DNA from: Polyangium sp. y55x31
GTDB lineage: Bacteria > Myxococcota_A > Polyangia > Polyangiales > Polyangiaceae
Assembly (NCBI RefSeq): GCF_029946505.1
Contig: NZ_JARZHG010000002.1
Location: 248,001 to 312,000 of the forward strand
Length of the DNA: 64,000 nt
Direction of reading: 5' to 3'
Position 1 is the stretch's first letter; the number at the start of each line of letters is the position of its first letter. The position numbers and the translations under genes are program-made. A model generated the notes under the pieces. It did no database searches. It was not told the origin of the DNA and was given only the letters and a program-made list of their open reading frames with translations. This document shows positions 26,324 to 36,474 of this stretch, one piece after another.

Positions 26324-27679
26324 GTGAACGTCTACACCCGACGCGAGGAGATGCGCTGGACGATCGTCGCGCTGACCGTACTCGTGCTCTCCTTCGGAGG
26401 CGCGGTCGTGCGGCTCGTCACGGCCGAAGGACGGCTCATCCCCGACCCCGCGGCGATCGCCACCGCGAAGGCCGCGGACACGAAGGCGCAGCAGGCGAAA
26501 GCCTGCCAGACCGCCGCCGATCGGCTGAACACGGAGATCCCCGTGTTCAAGGCCTCCGCGAAGGCCGCGCGCCTCGCCGCGACGGCCACGCCGAGCGCCA
26601 CGCCGCCGCCGGTGAAAGGCAAGAAGCCGCCGCCGCCGAAGGAAAAAGAGCCCGACGTCGATCTCGCGTGGCCCTCGGCGCTGCCTTCTTACAAGCAGGT
26701 AAAACTGCTCGCGCCGTGTCGGCCGCTCGTCGACGGCGTGACCGGGGCCAAACCCGAGGCGGCGAAGGGCTGGGACGCGGTCGTGGCCGCGGCCGCCGTG
26801 ACGCCCGGCGAGGACTACAAGTCGCAGGTCGAGGCCGCGCGCAAGCTGCTCGCGGCGCTCGGCGAAGCGCCGGTCGACAAGGTGCTCGAGGCGACGAAGG
26901 AAGCGGAAAGCGCGCTCAAGAAGGCCGCCGACGCCGAGCAGGAGAAGGCGAAGACCGCGCAGGTGCGCGAGCCCTTGCCGAAGGGTCTGCTCCCGCGCGA
27001 GCTCGCGGTCGGCCTCGGCGTGCTCATCGGCGTGCTCACGCTCCTCGCGAGCTTCCTCAGCGTGCGCGCGGCCGCTTCGAGGCGCCTCTCGACGCTCTTG
27101 CCCCTGCGCGAGGCCGCGAAGACGGGCAACTCCGGCATGCAAGCCGCGGCGCTGCTCACGCTCGCTTCGCAGCACAACGGCGGCGAACCCGGCCTCGTCA
27201 TCGGCGCGGGCGTCGGCGGCCTCATCGCCGCGATCGTGTTCCCGCTCGACGCCGACATCTTCGTCGCGGGCGTCATGGTCGGCCTCCTCCTCGGCCTCGG
27301 CTTCCAGTGGACCGTGCGTATGTTCGAGGGCCTCTCGAACTGGCGCAGGCGCGCCACCGAGCTCGCGGACATCGAGAAGCCTGCGGTCCCCATCGTGCTC
27401 GTCCTCTCGACGGTGCACCTCGGCCGCGAGCCCGAGTTCTGGGCCTTCTTCAGCAAGCTCTCCGCGCAGGAGCAGGCCGCGACGGTCGCGCAGCTCGCCT
27501 CGCAGGCCGAGGAGCAGATCCTCGCCGCCGCCGACGCCGGCGCTGCCCAGCCCTACCCGCAGCAGGCCATGCAGCAGGGGTATCCCGGCGGCGGCATGCC
27601 TCCCGGCGGCGGTTTTCCCCCGGGCGGCATGCCCCCCGGCGGCGGTTTTCCGCCCGGCGGCGGTTACCCCGGCCGCTGA
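26324..27679 (+). CDS. Membrane protein of unknown function with GGMPPGGGFPP tail
   Basis: The product is 451 residues. There is one membrane segment at ~12-31, then an Ala/Lys-rich, coiled-coil-like periplasmic region with a PPPVKGKKPPPPKEKEP linker. A segment follows at ~225-247, then two more at ~285-330 (IGAGVGGLIAAIVFPLDADI and after). The last ~60 residues are a soluble tail with PYPQQAMQQGYPGGG and two GGMPPGGGFPP repeats. I do not recognise the family. The GTG at 26324 has GAGGGAAG seven bases upstream. It is divergent from the transporter gene. Confidence 0.7.
   Translation: MNVYTRREEMRWTIVALTVLVLSFGGAVVRLVTAEGRLIPDPAAIATAKAADTKAQQAKACQTAADRLNTEIPVFKASAKAARLAATATPSATPPPVKGKKPPPPKEKEPDVDLAWPSALPSYKQVKLLAPCRPLVDGVTGAKPEAAKGWDAVVAAAAVTPGEDYKSQVEAARKLLAALGEAPVDKVLEATKEAESALKKAADAEQEKAKTAQVREPLPKGLLPRELAVGLGVLIGVLTLLASFLSVRAAASRRLSTLLPLREAAKTGNSGMQAAALLTLASQHNGGEPGLVIGAGVGGLIAAIVFPLDADIFVAGVMVGLLLGLGFQWTVRMFEGLSNWRRRATELADIEKPAVPIVLVLSTVHLGREPEFWAFFSKLSAQEQAATVAQLASQAEEQILAAADAGAAQPYPQQAMQQGYPGGGMPPGGGFPPGGMPPGGGFPPGGGYPGR
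27590..27655 (+). repeat. Two 33-bp tandem repeats encoding GGMPPGGGFPP
   Basis: Two nearly identical 33-base units (27590-27622 and 27623-27655) encode an 11-residue motif in the C-terminal tail of the membrane protein. A partial third unit follows (GGGYPGR). Such in-frame repeats vary easily in length by slippage. Confidence 0.85.
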
Positions 27680-27766
27680 AGCCGCCGAACTTTCTTCACG
27701 CGCCCGGCCGTCCGCGGCAATAAAGTGGCCTCTCCGCCGTATTCATGCGAGGAGGCACAGACCCGG

Positions 27767-28840
27767 ATGCGCTTCTTTTCCCTTTCCTCGAAGAGCCTCT
27801 ACCGCATCGGCGCGCTCGTCTCGCTCCTCGGAGCGACCTCCCTCCTCGCGTCCCTGCCCGCCGCGGCGGAGGACGCCGCGCCCAAGCCCGAGGCCCAGGA
27901 AGCCAAGAAAGAGGCCGACAACAAGCCCGCGGTCCTCGTCGCCCCCAAGGCCGAGTCCGCCGCGGCGGAGGCCCAGAAGGGCGAAGGGAAACAAGCGAGC
28001 GCGCCTGCGAAGAAGCGCCGGGGCGGCATCCACCCCTGCATGACCCCCGACCCGGGCTTCGGCATCTACGACCGCTGGTCGAACGAGCCCACGATCGGCC
28101 AGATGATCGCCCCGAAGAAGGGCGGCATCACGAAGACCGGCGGCTTCGACCTCATCGTCCACTTCCACGGCCACGAGCCCATCCGCAAGGAGTTCGTCAA
28201 GACGGCCAAGGGCTCGGTGCTCGTCGGCATCGACCTCGGCATTGGCTCGGGCGCGTACCAGCAGGGGTTTGCCGCGCCGAACACCTTCACCCAGCTCCTC
28301 GCCAGCGTCGAGGCGGCGATGGCGAAGAAGACGGGCAACCCCAAGGCGCACGTCCGCAAGCTCGCGCTCTCGTCCTGGAGCGCGGGCTACGGAGCCATCG
28401 AACAGATCCTACGCCAGCCTGCGGGCAAGCGCGTCGACGCGGTCATCCTGCTCGACTCCCTGCACACCGGGTACACCGACGAGCGCTCGAAGGCCCTCAA
28501 GACGCAGCAGATCGACGTCTTCGTGGATTACGCCAAGCGCGCCGCGAAGAAGCAGGCGCTCATGTTCCTGAGCCACTCGTCGATCATCCCGCCCGGCTAC
28601 GCGTCGACGACGGAGGTCGCGAGTTACGTCATCGGTGAGCTCAAGGGCAAGCCGAAGAAGGCCAAGCGCGCGGACGTGCTCGGGCTCGATCTCATCCGCC
28701 GCTACGACAAGGGCGATTTCCACGTCCGTGGTTACACCGGCGACGACAAGCCCGATCACTGCGCGCACATCGGACTCATGGCCGATATCGTGCGTGTCCA
28801 TCTCGAGGCCCGTTGGAAAACTCCACGCGGCAAGTCGTGA
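27767..28840 (+). CDS. Secreted protein with alpha/beta-hydrolase-like features
   Basis: The product is 357 residues from the ATG at 27767. A signal peptide (RIGALVSLLGATSLLASLPA, cleavage near AAAED) is followed by a ~50-residue Lys/Glu/Ala linker. The globular part has DLIVHFHGH (residue ~134), a nucleophile-elbow-like SSWSAGYGA (S205), LLDSLH (D230) and a late DHCAHIGLM, which could supply Ser-Asp-His of an alpha/beta hydrolase. I do not know a specific family, so catalysis is inferred from motif order. It should act in the periplasm or outside the cell. Confidence 0.65.
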   Translation: MRFFSLSSKSLYRIGALVSLLGATSLLASLPAAAEDAAPKPEAQEAKKEADNKPAVLVAPKAESAAAEAQKGEGKQASAPAKKRRGGIHPCMTPDPGFGIYDRWSNEPTIGQMIAPKKGGITKTGGFDLIVHFHGHEPIRKEFVKTAKGSVLVGIDLGIGSGAYQQGFAAPNTFTQLLASVEAAMAKKTGNPKAHVRKLALSSWSAGYGAIEQILRQPAGKRVDAVILLDSLHTGYTDERSKALKTQQIDVFVDYAKRAAKKQALMFLSHSSIIPPGYASTTEVASYVIGELKGKPKKAKRADVLGLDLIRRYDKGDFHVRGYTGDDKPDHCAHIGLMADIVRVHLEARWKTPRGKS

Positions 28841-28968
28841 TCGAACGCTCCGAACGACGCGCGTAATCGAATCGCCACCTCCGCGAAGGCCATTTCGCAG
28901 GCGTTTCATAGCGTTTTGCCGTCGCGAAGTTCTTGACGTTTCGACGCAATCCCGTAACGGATGATCAC

Positions 28969-29982
28969 ATGGGTGGCATTGGCGTCGTTCTGAATCCTCG
29001 CTCCCGACAGAACCGTCGCGACCCGGCCGCGGCCTCGCGGCTGGCGCGGACCCTCGGCGATCGAGGCGTCGTTCGCACCGCGCGGACGCGAGAGGACCTC
29101 GCTCGAATCGCGGAAGATTTCCGAAAACTCAAGATCGACGTGCTCGGCATCTCCGGCGGAGACGGCACGAATCACATCACCCTGACCGGATTCCTCGAGG
29201 TCTACAGCGACGAGCCGCTCCCGGCGATCGCGTTTTTGCGCGGCGGCACGATGAACACGGTCGCGAACGCCGTGGGCGTGCCCCGCGGCAAGCCCGATGG
29301 CCTGCTCGCCGCGCTGATCGCCCGCTACAACGAGCGCGGAAAAGCTTCGCTGCGCGTGGTCGAGCGGAGCACGATGCGAATCAATGACCATTACGGGTTC
29401 ATTTTCGGCACCGGCGCGATCCACGGATACATGGCCGAGTACTACCGGCACCCCGAGCCGAACCCCGTCCACGCCGCCTCCGTGCTCTACGAGGCCAGCA
29501 AGAACGTCCTTCTCGGGCTGAAAACGCCGGTCGCCGAGCGCTGGGAAGGCTCGGTCGAGCTCTCCGGCGGCGTGCGTTTGCCCATGCGGGACTACCTCTG
29601 CATCGCCGCGGGAACGGTTGATCAGATTGGCCTCGGTTTCCGGCCTTTCTATCGCTCGGGCCATGTCCCGGGCCGCTTCCACCTCCTCGGCATCCACACG
29701 ACCGCGCTCGGGTTCGTCAAGAAGCTCCCGGACATCTGGCAGGCGCGCCCGATGGGCGAGGAGCACACGTACGACCACCTCGCCGAGCACGCGATCCTGG
29801 AAGCACGCTCGGGCGTGGTGCGGTACGTGCTCGACGGCGATCTGCACGAGCACAACGGGCCGCTCGAGATGCGCGTCGGGCCGCGTGTCCAGATTGTCGT
29901 GGAGCACAAGGCGGGCATTCGGCCGCCGGGCGGGAGCACCTTTACGTTCCCCCCGCCCTGGATTCAGCCCGGCAATTCGTGA
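28969..29982 (+). CDS. Diacylglycerol/sphingosine kinase-family lipid kinase
   Basis: This is a 337-residue protein of the DAGK catalytic family (YegS/DgkB-like). It has VVLNPRSRQNRRD near the start and the nucleotide-binding motif GGDGTNH (63-69), then FLRGGTMNTVANAVG. Such enzymes phosphorylate diacylglycerol or related lipids at the inner face of the membrane. The ATG at 28969 places the first beta strand right after the start; an in-frame start 36 bases upstream would add little. Neighbouring genes give no pathway clue. Substrate specificity cannot be read from sequence. Confidence 0.85.
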   Translation: MGGIGVVLNPRSRQNRRDPAAASRLARTLGDRGVVRTARTREDLARIAEDFRKLKIDVLGISGGDGTNHITLTGFLEVYSDEPLPAIAFLRGGTMNTVANAVGVPRGKPDGLLAALIARYNERGKASLRVVERSTMRINDHYGFIFGTGAIHGYMAEYYRHPEPNPVHAASVLYEASKNVLLGLKTPVAERWEGSVELSGGVRLPMRDYLCIAAGTVDQIGLGFRPFYRSGHVPGRFHLLGIHTTALGFVKKLPDIWQARPMGEEHTYDHLAEHAILEARSGVVRYVLDGDLHEHNGPLEMRVGPRVQIVVEHKAGIRPPGGSTFTFPPPWIQPGNS

Positions 29983-29985
29983 CGC

Positions 29986-30459
29986 TCACGCCTCCGGCAT
30001 GTCGGCGGCGTCGAGCCGCACCGTGACGAACGTCCCGTAGCTCATCACCGTCAAGGACTCCTGGTCGACGATCATCACGCGCACGCAACGCGCGGGCGCG
30101 GCCGTGCGGAGATCCTCGTACGGATCGAACGGAGCGTCCTCCGCGGGAGGGAGCGCCGATCGCAGGAAAGCGTGGACTTTGTCGCGATGCCCGATGAGCA
30201 CGCACGTCCCCACGGGGTCCTCGTCCTGGAAAAACAGCTCGTGCGCGGAGACGTCGACGACGAGCACGGCCACGTCGACCACGTCGATCCCGCTCGTCAC
30301 GCAGATCTGCTCGATGCGCGAGCAAACCGCATTTTCCACGCTCCGGAAGAGGGCGATGCGCCGGCGTTGCCCCTCCGTCAGCGAGGATTCGGCGAGGAAA
30401 TTGGACAGGCTCGCCGGGATCTCCGATTGCGCGGTGTCCTTGTTCTTGGCGTCCCCCAT
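29986..30459 (-). CDS. Hypothetical protein
   Basis: This is a 157-residue soluble protein without a signal peptide or membrane segment. It starts MGDAKNKDTAQSEIPASLSN and has a helical region (QRRRIALFRSVENAVCSRIE) followed by alternating strands and a final VMSYGTFVTVRLDAADMPEA. I do not recognise the family. The ATG at 30459 is supported by polar N-terminal sequence; an upstream in-frame ATG at 30537 adds an Arg-rich stretch that looks non-coding. It is convergent with the lipid kinase gene, four bases apart. Confidence 0.6.
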   Translation of the reverse strand: MGDAKNKDTAQSEIPASLSNFLAESSLTEGQRRRIALFRSVENAVCSRIEQICVTSGIDVVDVAVLVVDVSAHELFFQDEDPVGTCVLIGHRDKVHAFLRSALPPAEDAPFDPYEDLRTAAPARCVRVMIVDQESLTVMSYGTFVTVRLDAADMPEA

Positions 30460-30625
30460 GCTGATACCGCGAGGACCCCGCCGTCGGACGGGCCCGCCGC
30501 GCCTCCTCGCAGGGGTTTTATGCACGAGCGTCGCCAACGCCCCCTTCCGCCAAGAAGGAACGTGCCGGGCGGGAACGTCGCAGAGCGGTCCTGATCGCCC
30601 GCTCCGCGTGCTCCCGTCCTGCGCG

Positions 30626-31732
30626 TCAGGGTGCGGCCCCGAGCGCGGCCTTCGTCTCCGTTTGGATCACGAGCTGCTGACCCGCCGGCTGATTCGGTGA
30701 TTTGAGCAGCGACTGCATCACGAGCGCGATCTGCCCGCGCTCGGGCATGAACCGGCTGTCGCCCACCTCGAGCTCGCCCTTGCCCCGCGACTCGTAGCGC
30801 TCGAGCGAGACGGGCACGTCCTTCGGCAAGCCGGGCAAGCCGAGCGTCGTGTTCGCCGCGTATTGTCGGACCTCGAGCGACAACGTCGCCCGCTTGCCGT
30901 CGAGCTTCTCCACCTTCGCGACGCGGTAGCGCAGCACATCCACGCCCGACGAGCGCGCCCGGTCGGTCACCATCCAGTAGGCGCCCACTCCGACCGGTTT
31001 GTCCGGCACGGGCACCGTCGACGCGAGCACCGCGTCGACCAGCGAGCCCGTCACGAGCTCGATGCCCGGCGTCGAGTCTTTCGGGAACTCGACCGCCAGA
31101 TCCGTGGCGATCCCGGAAGGCTGGAGCCGGTAGCGGATCACGCTGTCCTTCAGGTTCTTGAGCTCGGCCGGCAGGTCGCCGCGGATCGCGCGGACCGCCG
31201 CGAGCTTCACGACCACGGGTTGTCCCGCCGGGGCCGCTTCGGCTGCCTTGTCGGTCTTCTTCTTGTCGTCCTTCGCCTTGTCGGCCTTGAAGGCGAGCTC
31301 GACGATGAGCGGCGGCAGACCTTGCTGCGCCGCGCGCACCTGGAGCAGGAGCGTCGTCTTGCGCTCGTCGCCGCCGGCGAACGCGTACGAGAGCGGGACC
31401 TTCGGGTCGCTGCCGTCGCCGAAGAGCTCGAGCTTCGGCGCGGCCGTGGGCGCGTGGGCGGCGTCGGCCGCGGCGGGCTCGAAGATGCCGGTCTCGGGCG
31501 GGCCTCCTGCGGCGTCCTTCGGGCCAGCGGACTGCGCGGGCGGCGCCTGGGCCGCGGCGGCGGCGAGGGCCTCGCCGAGCTTGCCGCCGACGACGGGCCC
31601 GGTCTGGGCATCCGCGCCCGCGTCGGCGATGGGCGCCGCGGGCTTCTTCTCTTCCTGACATCCGGTCGTGGAGACCACGAGGCCGAGCGCGATCATGCTC
31701 GCGCATCGGGCTACGTTCGCGCGTAGAGCCAT
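30626..31732 (-). CDS. Putative outer-membrane lipoprotein, unknown function
   Basis: The product is 368 residues. Its N-terminus ends in a lipobox (ALGLVVSTTGC), so Lgt and LspA should process it. After the Cys comes a long Ala/Pro-rich linker (to about residue 105), then a beta-rich domain (KLELFGDGSDPKVPLSYAFA onward to the C-terminus). Charged KADKAKDDKKKTDK sits in a loop. I do not recognise a domain. The ATG at 31732 is fixed by the signal sequence. Most likely it is anchored in the outer membrane, since no Asp +2 retention signal is present (Q follows Cys). Confidence 0.7.
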   Translation of the reverse strand: MALRANVARCASMIALGLVVSTTGCQEEKKPAAPIADAGADAQTGPVVGGKLGEALAAAAAQAPPAQSAGPKDAAGGPPETGIFEPAAADAAHAPTAAPKLELFGDGSDPKVPLSYAFAGGDERKTTLLLQVRAAQQGLPPLIVELAFKADKAKDDKKKTDKAAEAAPAGQPVVVKLAAVRAIRGDLPAELKNLKDSVIRYRLQPSGIATDLAVEFPKDSTPGIELVTGSLVDAVLASTVPVPDKPVGVGAYWMVTDRARSSGVDVLRYRVAKVEKLDGKRATLSLEVRQYAANTTLGLPGLPKDVPVSLERYESRGKGELEVGDSRFMPERGQIALVMQSLLKSPNQPAGQQLVIQTETKAALGAAP

Positions 31733-31888
31733 GGCGCACGATGTATCTCGTTTTCGCGAGGGTGTCAGGTCCGACCGGGCCGAACCGCTCGGGGGTTTGG
31801 GGGTGTAGGGGATGGAAGGGCGGCGCCGCGGGCCGCAGATGCTCCCTGCGCCGCGCGTGAATCGAACACGGGCGCCGGAGGAGGGAGC

Positions 31889-32353
31889 ATGCTGACGATC
31901 ACGTCCACCGCGTTCGCGCCGAACGGCCACATCCCGAAGGAGCACACCTGCGAGGGCGACGATCGATCGCCGCCGCTCGCCTTCTCGTCGGTCCCGCCGG
32001 GCACGCAGAGCCTCGCGCTGATCGTGGACGATCCGGACGCGCCGGACCCACGCGCACCGAAGCGGACGTGGGTGCACTGGGTCGTCTACAACCTCCCGCC
32101 GACTACGACGGGCCTGTCGGCGGGCAGCGGGCTGCCTGCGGGCGCGCGCGCGGGGAAAAACGACTGGGGCCGCGACGCGTACGGTGGTCCGTGTCCGCCG
32201 ATCGGACGGCACCGGTATTTCCACAAGCTCTATGCGCTCGACATGATCTTGCCGGATCTCGGGACGCCGACGAAGGCCGAGCTCGAGCGCGCGATGGAAG
32301 GGCACGTGCTCGAGCATGCGGAGCTCGTGGGCACGTACGAAAAGGGCGCCTGA
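31889..32353 (+). CDS. YbhB/YbcL family (PEBP/Raf-kinase-inhibitor-like) protein
   Basis: This 154-residue protein has the bacterial phosphatidylethanolamine-binding-protein motifs: DDPDAPDP, WVHWVVYNLP, and GGPCPPIGRHRYFHKLYALD. The length is typical for YbhB/YbcL. Members bind anionic ligands in a small pocket; the cellular role in bacteria is unclear. GGAGGGAGC lies just upstream of the ATG. It converges on a response-regulator gene 17 bases downstream. Confidence 0.92.
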   Translation: MLTITSTAFAPNGHIPKEHTCEGDDRSPPLAFSSVPPGTQSLALIVDDPDAPDPRAPKRTWVHWVVYNLPPTTTGLSAGSGLPAGARAGKNDWGRDAYGGPCPPIGRHRYFHKLYALDMILPDLGTPTKAELERAMEGHVLEHAELVGTYEKGA

Positions 32354-32370
32354 TCAGCGGCGCTCTACCG

Positions 32371-32742
32371 TCATTTGCGGGTGGCCGCGATGGCCTGGAT
32401 GTCCTTCAGCAGCTCGAGCGGCCGGAAGGGCTTGGCGTAGAACGCGGTCGCGCCGGCGTCGCGCACACGCGCCCGGGACTCCGGATCGTCCATCGCGCTG
32501 ATCACGAAGATCGGCAGCTCCTTGGTCGCCTCGTGACCGCGCAGGCGCGCGCAGACCTCGAACCCGTCGAGCGCGCCCGGGAGCATGAGGTCGAGCAGCA
32601 GGATGTCGAACCGCTCGGTCGAGGCGAGCTCCACGGCTTTTGCGCCCGTGGCGACGCCCACCACCTCGTGACCGCTCGAACCGACCAGCGTCTCGATCAT
32701 CCGGCGGATGGCGTCCTGATCTTCGCAGACGAGCACTCGCAT
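32371..32742 (-). CDS. Single-domain response regulator (receiver only)
   Basis: This 123-residue CheY-like receiver domain has acidic residues E7/D8, phospho-acceptor D51 (LLLDLMLP), S82 and K104 (YAKPF), the complete phosphorylation site. It has no output domain, so it acts through protein contacts or a phosphorelay, a common myxobacterial arrangement. No histidine kinase is adjacent, so its partner must be elsewhere. Confidence 0.93.
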   Translation of the reverse strand: MRVLVCEDQDAIRRMIETLVGSSGHEVVGVATGAKAVELASTERFDILLLDLMLPGALDGFEVCARLRGHEATKELPIFVISAMDDPESRARVRDAGATAFYAKPFRPLELLKDIQAIAATRK

Positions 32743-32897
32743 GATTTCACTCGCTCCGGCCCCGAAGGGTCCGTTCGTCCCTTCTACATCGAGACCCGGG
32801 TGCGGGCCAGATCGAGCCGCTTCGATCGCCGCTCGGCCTCCCCGGAGCGCGGGTCGGGGGTATTGTCTCCAGGGTCACCTGCATCTACCTCACGCCC

Positions 32898-33221
32898 ATG
32901 ACCGTCCTCTATGAAGACAAGCACGTCGTCTGCGACGACGATGCGCTCACCATCAAGCGATACTACTTCCCCCTCGGCAGCAAGCGGATCCCGTACGACG
33001 AGATTCGCCGCGTGGACGATACGTCGATGGGCTGGCTCACGGGCAAGCTGCGCCTCTGGGGCATGGGCCCGGCGCCGTACTGGTTCCACCTCGACATGGA
33101 GCGGCCCGGCAAGGATCGGTGCATCGTGCTCGACCGGGGCGGCGTCGTGAAGGTCGCGCTCACGCCGGACGATCACGAGGCCGTGCTGTCCCTGCTGCGC
33201 GAGCGCGCGAGGCGGTCGTAG
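32898..33221 (+). CDS. Hypothetical protein, PH-like fold suspected
   Basis: This small 107-residue beta-rich protein starts MTVLYEDKHVVCDDDALTIK. The pattern YYFPLGSKRIPYDEIRRVD resembles bacterial PH-like domain proteins (bPH), in which a short basic/aromatic strand is followed by an Ile-x-x-Val. There is no signal or membrane segment. Its stop is seven bases before the hrpB ATG, so it is probably co-transcribed with that helicase gene. Function is unknown. Confidence 0.6.
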   Translation: MTVLYEDKHVVCDDDALTIKRYYFPLGSKRIPYDEIRRVDDTSMGWLTGKLRLWGMGPAPYWFHLDMERPGKDRCIVLDRGGVVKVALTPDDHEAVLSLLRERARRS

Positions 33222-33228
33222 GGCTCGG

Positions 33229-35814
<2,586 letters not shown>

Positions 35815-35866
35815 AGCGTTCGCCGCGGCCGTGCGCACGTTCGCGATGGAAACACTCCACTCGTGC

Positions 35867-35895
35867 TTGACATGCCCGTCCTCTTCCGCCACTTT
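35867..35895 (+). promoter_or_regulatory. Candidate promoter for rpmB
   Basis: A perfect TTGACA (35867-35872) is followed after 17 bases by CACTTT (35890-35895), a weak -10. Transcription would start about 52 bases before the rpmB ATG. It lies within the 139-base gap after hrpB. The -35 is good and the spacing correct; the -10 is doubtful. Confidence 0.4.
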
Positions 35896-35953
35896 CCGCA
35901 GCCCCGAGCGACGGGTCCCGCGCGCGACGCGCGAAATGCCTGCTGAGGACGTC

Positions 35954-36178
35954 ATGGCGAAGAGCGACATCACTGGGAAACGGAAGCTTCTGGCGCAGAA
36001 CGTCTCCCACTCCAACATCAAGACCAAGCGCTGGCAGAACGTGAACATCCAGACCCGCAGGCTCTGGGTTCCGGAGCTCAAGCGTTACGTCACGCTGAGC
36101 CTCACCACGCGCGACATCCGCAGCATCGACAAGCTCGGCGTCGTCGCGTACGCGAAGCGGTACGGCATCACGCTCTAG
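35954..36178 (+). CDS. rpmB: Large ribosomal subunit protein bL28
   Basis: This 74-residue protein of the 50S subunit has the bL28 pattern, with ITGKRKLLAQNVSHSN and ending VVAYAKRYGITL. It has no cysteines, so it is the zinc-independent (C-) form, unlike the C+ bL33 in this window. The ATG at 35954 has GAGGAC seven bases upstream. An intrinsic terminator follows at 36218-36249. Confidence 0.95.
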   Translation: MAKSDITGKRKLLAQNVSHSNIKTKRWQNVNIQTRRLWVPELKRYVTLSLTTRDIRSIDKLGVVAYAKRYGITL

Positions 36179-36217
36179 GCCTTCGGCCTGGGCTCGTCGC
36201 CGCGCCTCGCGGAACAA

Positions 36218-36249
36218 CGCGCCTCCATTCGGGGGCGCGCCTGCTTTTT
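36218..36249 (+). terminator. Rho-independent terminator of rpmB
   Basis: Stem CGCGCCTCC (36218-36226) and GGGGGCGCG (36231-36239) with loop ATTC and one T:G pair is followed by GCCTGCTTTTTG, a five-T run at 36245-36249. It sits 39 bases after the rpmB stop. It is the clearest intrinsic terminator in the window. Confidence 0.8.
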
Positions 36250-36266
36250 GTCTACCTGTTCCCTCC

Positions 36267-36336
36267 TGCATCGACCGCACCGCGGTCGATGCACCAGAGG
36301 TCCAGGGCTTGCCCTGCAAGGGGGGCGGACAGCTAC
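36267..36336 (+). repeat. Four-hairpin modular repeat, unit B1 (truncated)
   Basis: Module 4 is a 12-base perfect stem TGCATCGACCGC/GCGGTCGATGCA with loop ACC (36267-36293); module 3 is CCAGGGC/GCCCTG (36302-36316). Module 2 is damaged (GGGGGGCGGACAGCTAC) and module 1 is missing. A second unit follows directly in the same orientation. Confidence 0.85.
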
Positions 36337-36351
36337 AAACAAGATTTCCCC

Positions 36352-36462
36352 GCGAGGACTGCGCTTCGCGCAGTCCTCGCCCCCCCGTCCAGGGCTTGCC
36401 CTGGTCCGGGTCGAGGGGCGGACAGCCCCTCGTCGGGTCCGGGGTGAAACCCCGGCGCTACG
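36352..36462 (+). repeat. Four-hairpin modular repeat, unit B2
   Basis: This is a complete unit in order 4-3-2-1: a 13-base perfect stem GCGAGGACTGCGC with loop TTC (36352-36380); CCAGGGC/GCCCTGG (36389-36404); CGAGGGGC/GCCCCTCG with loop GGACA (36412-36432); CCGGGGT/ACCCCGG with loop GAA (36439-36455); then CGCTACG. The module-4 stem differs in sequence from B1 but is equally well paired. It ends 12 bases before the stop of the GGT-like gene. Confidence 0.92.
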
Positions 36463-36474
36463 CTGTGCCCCCAC

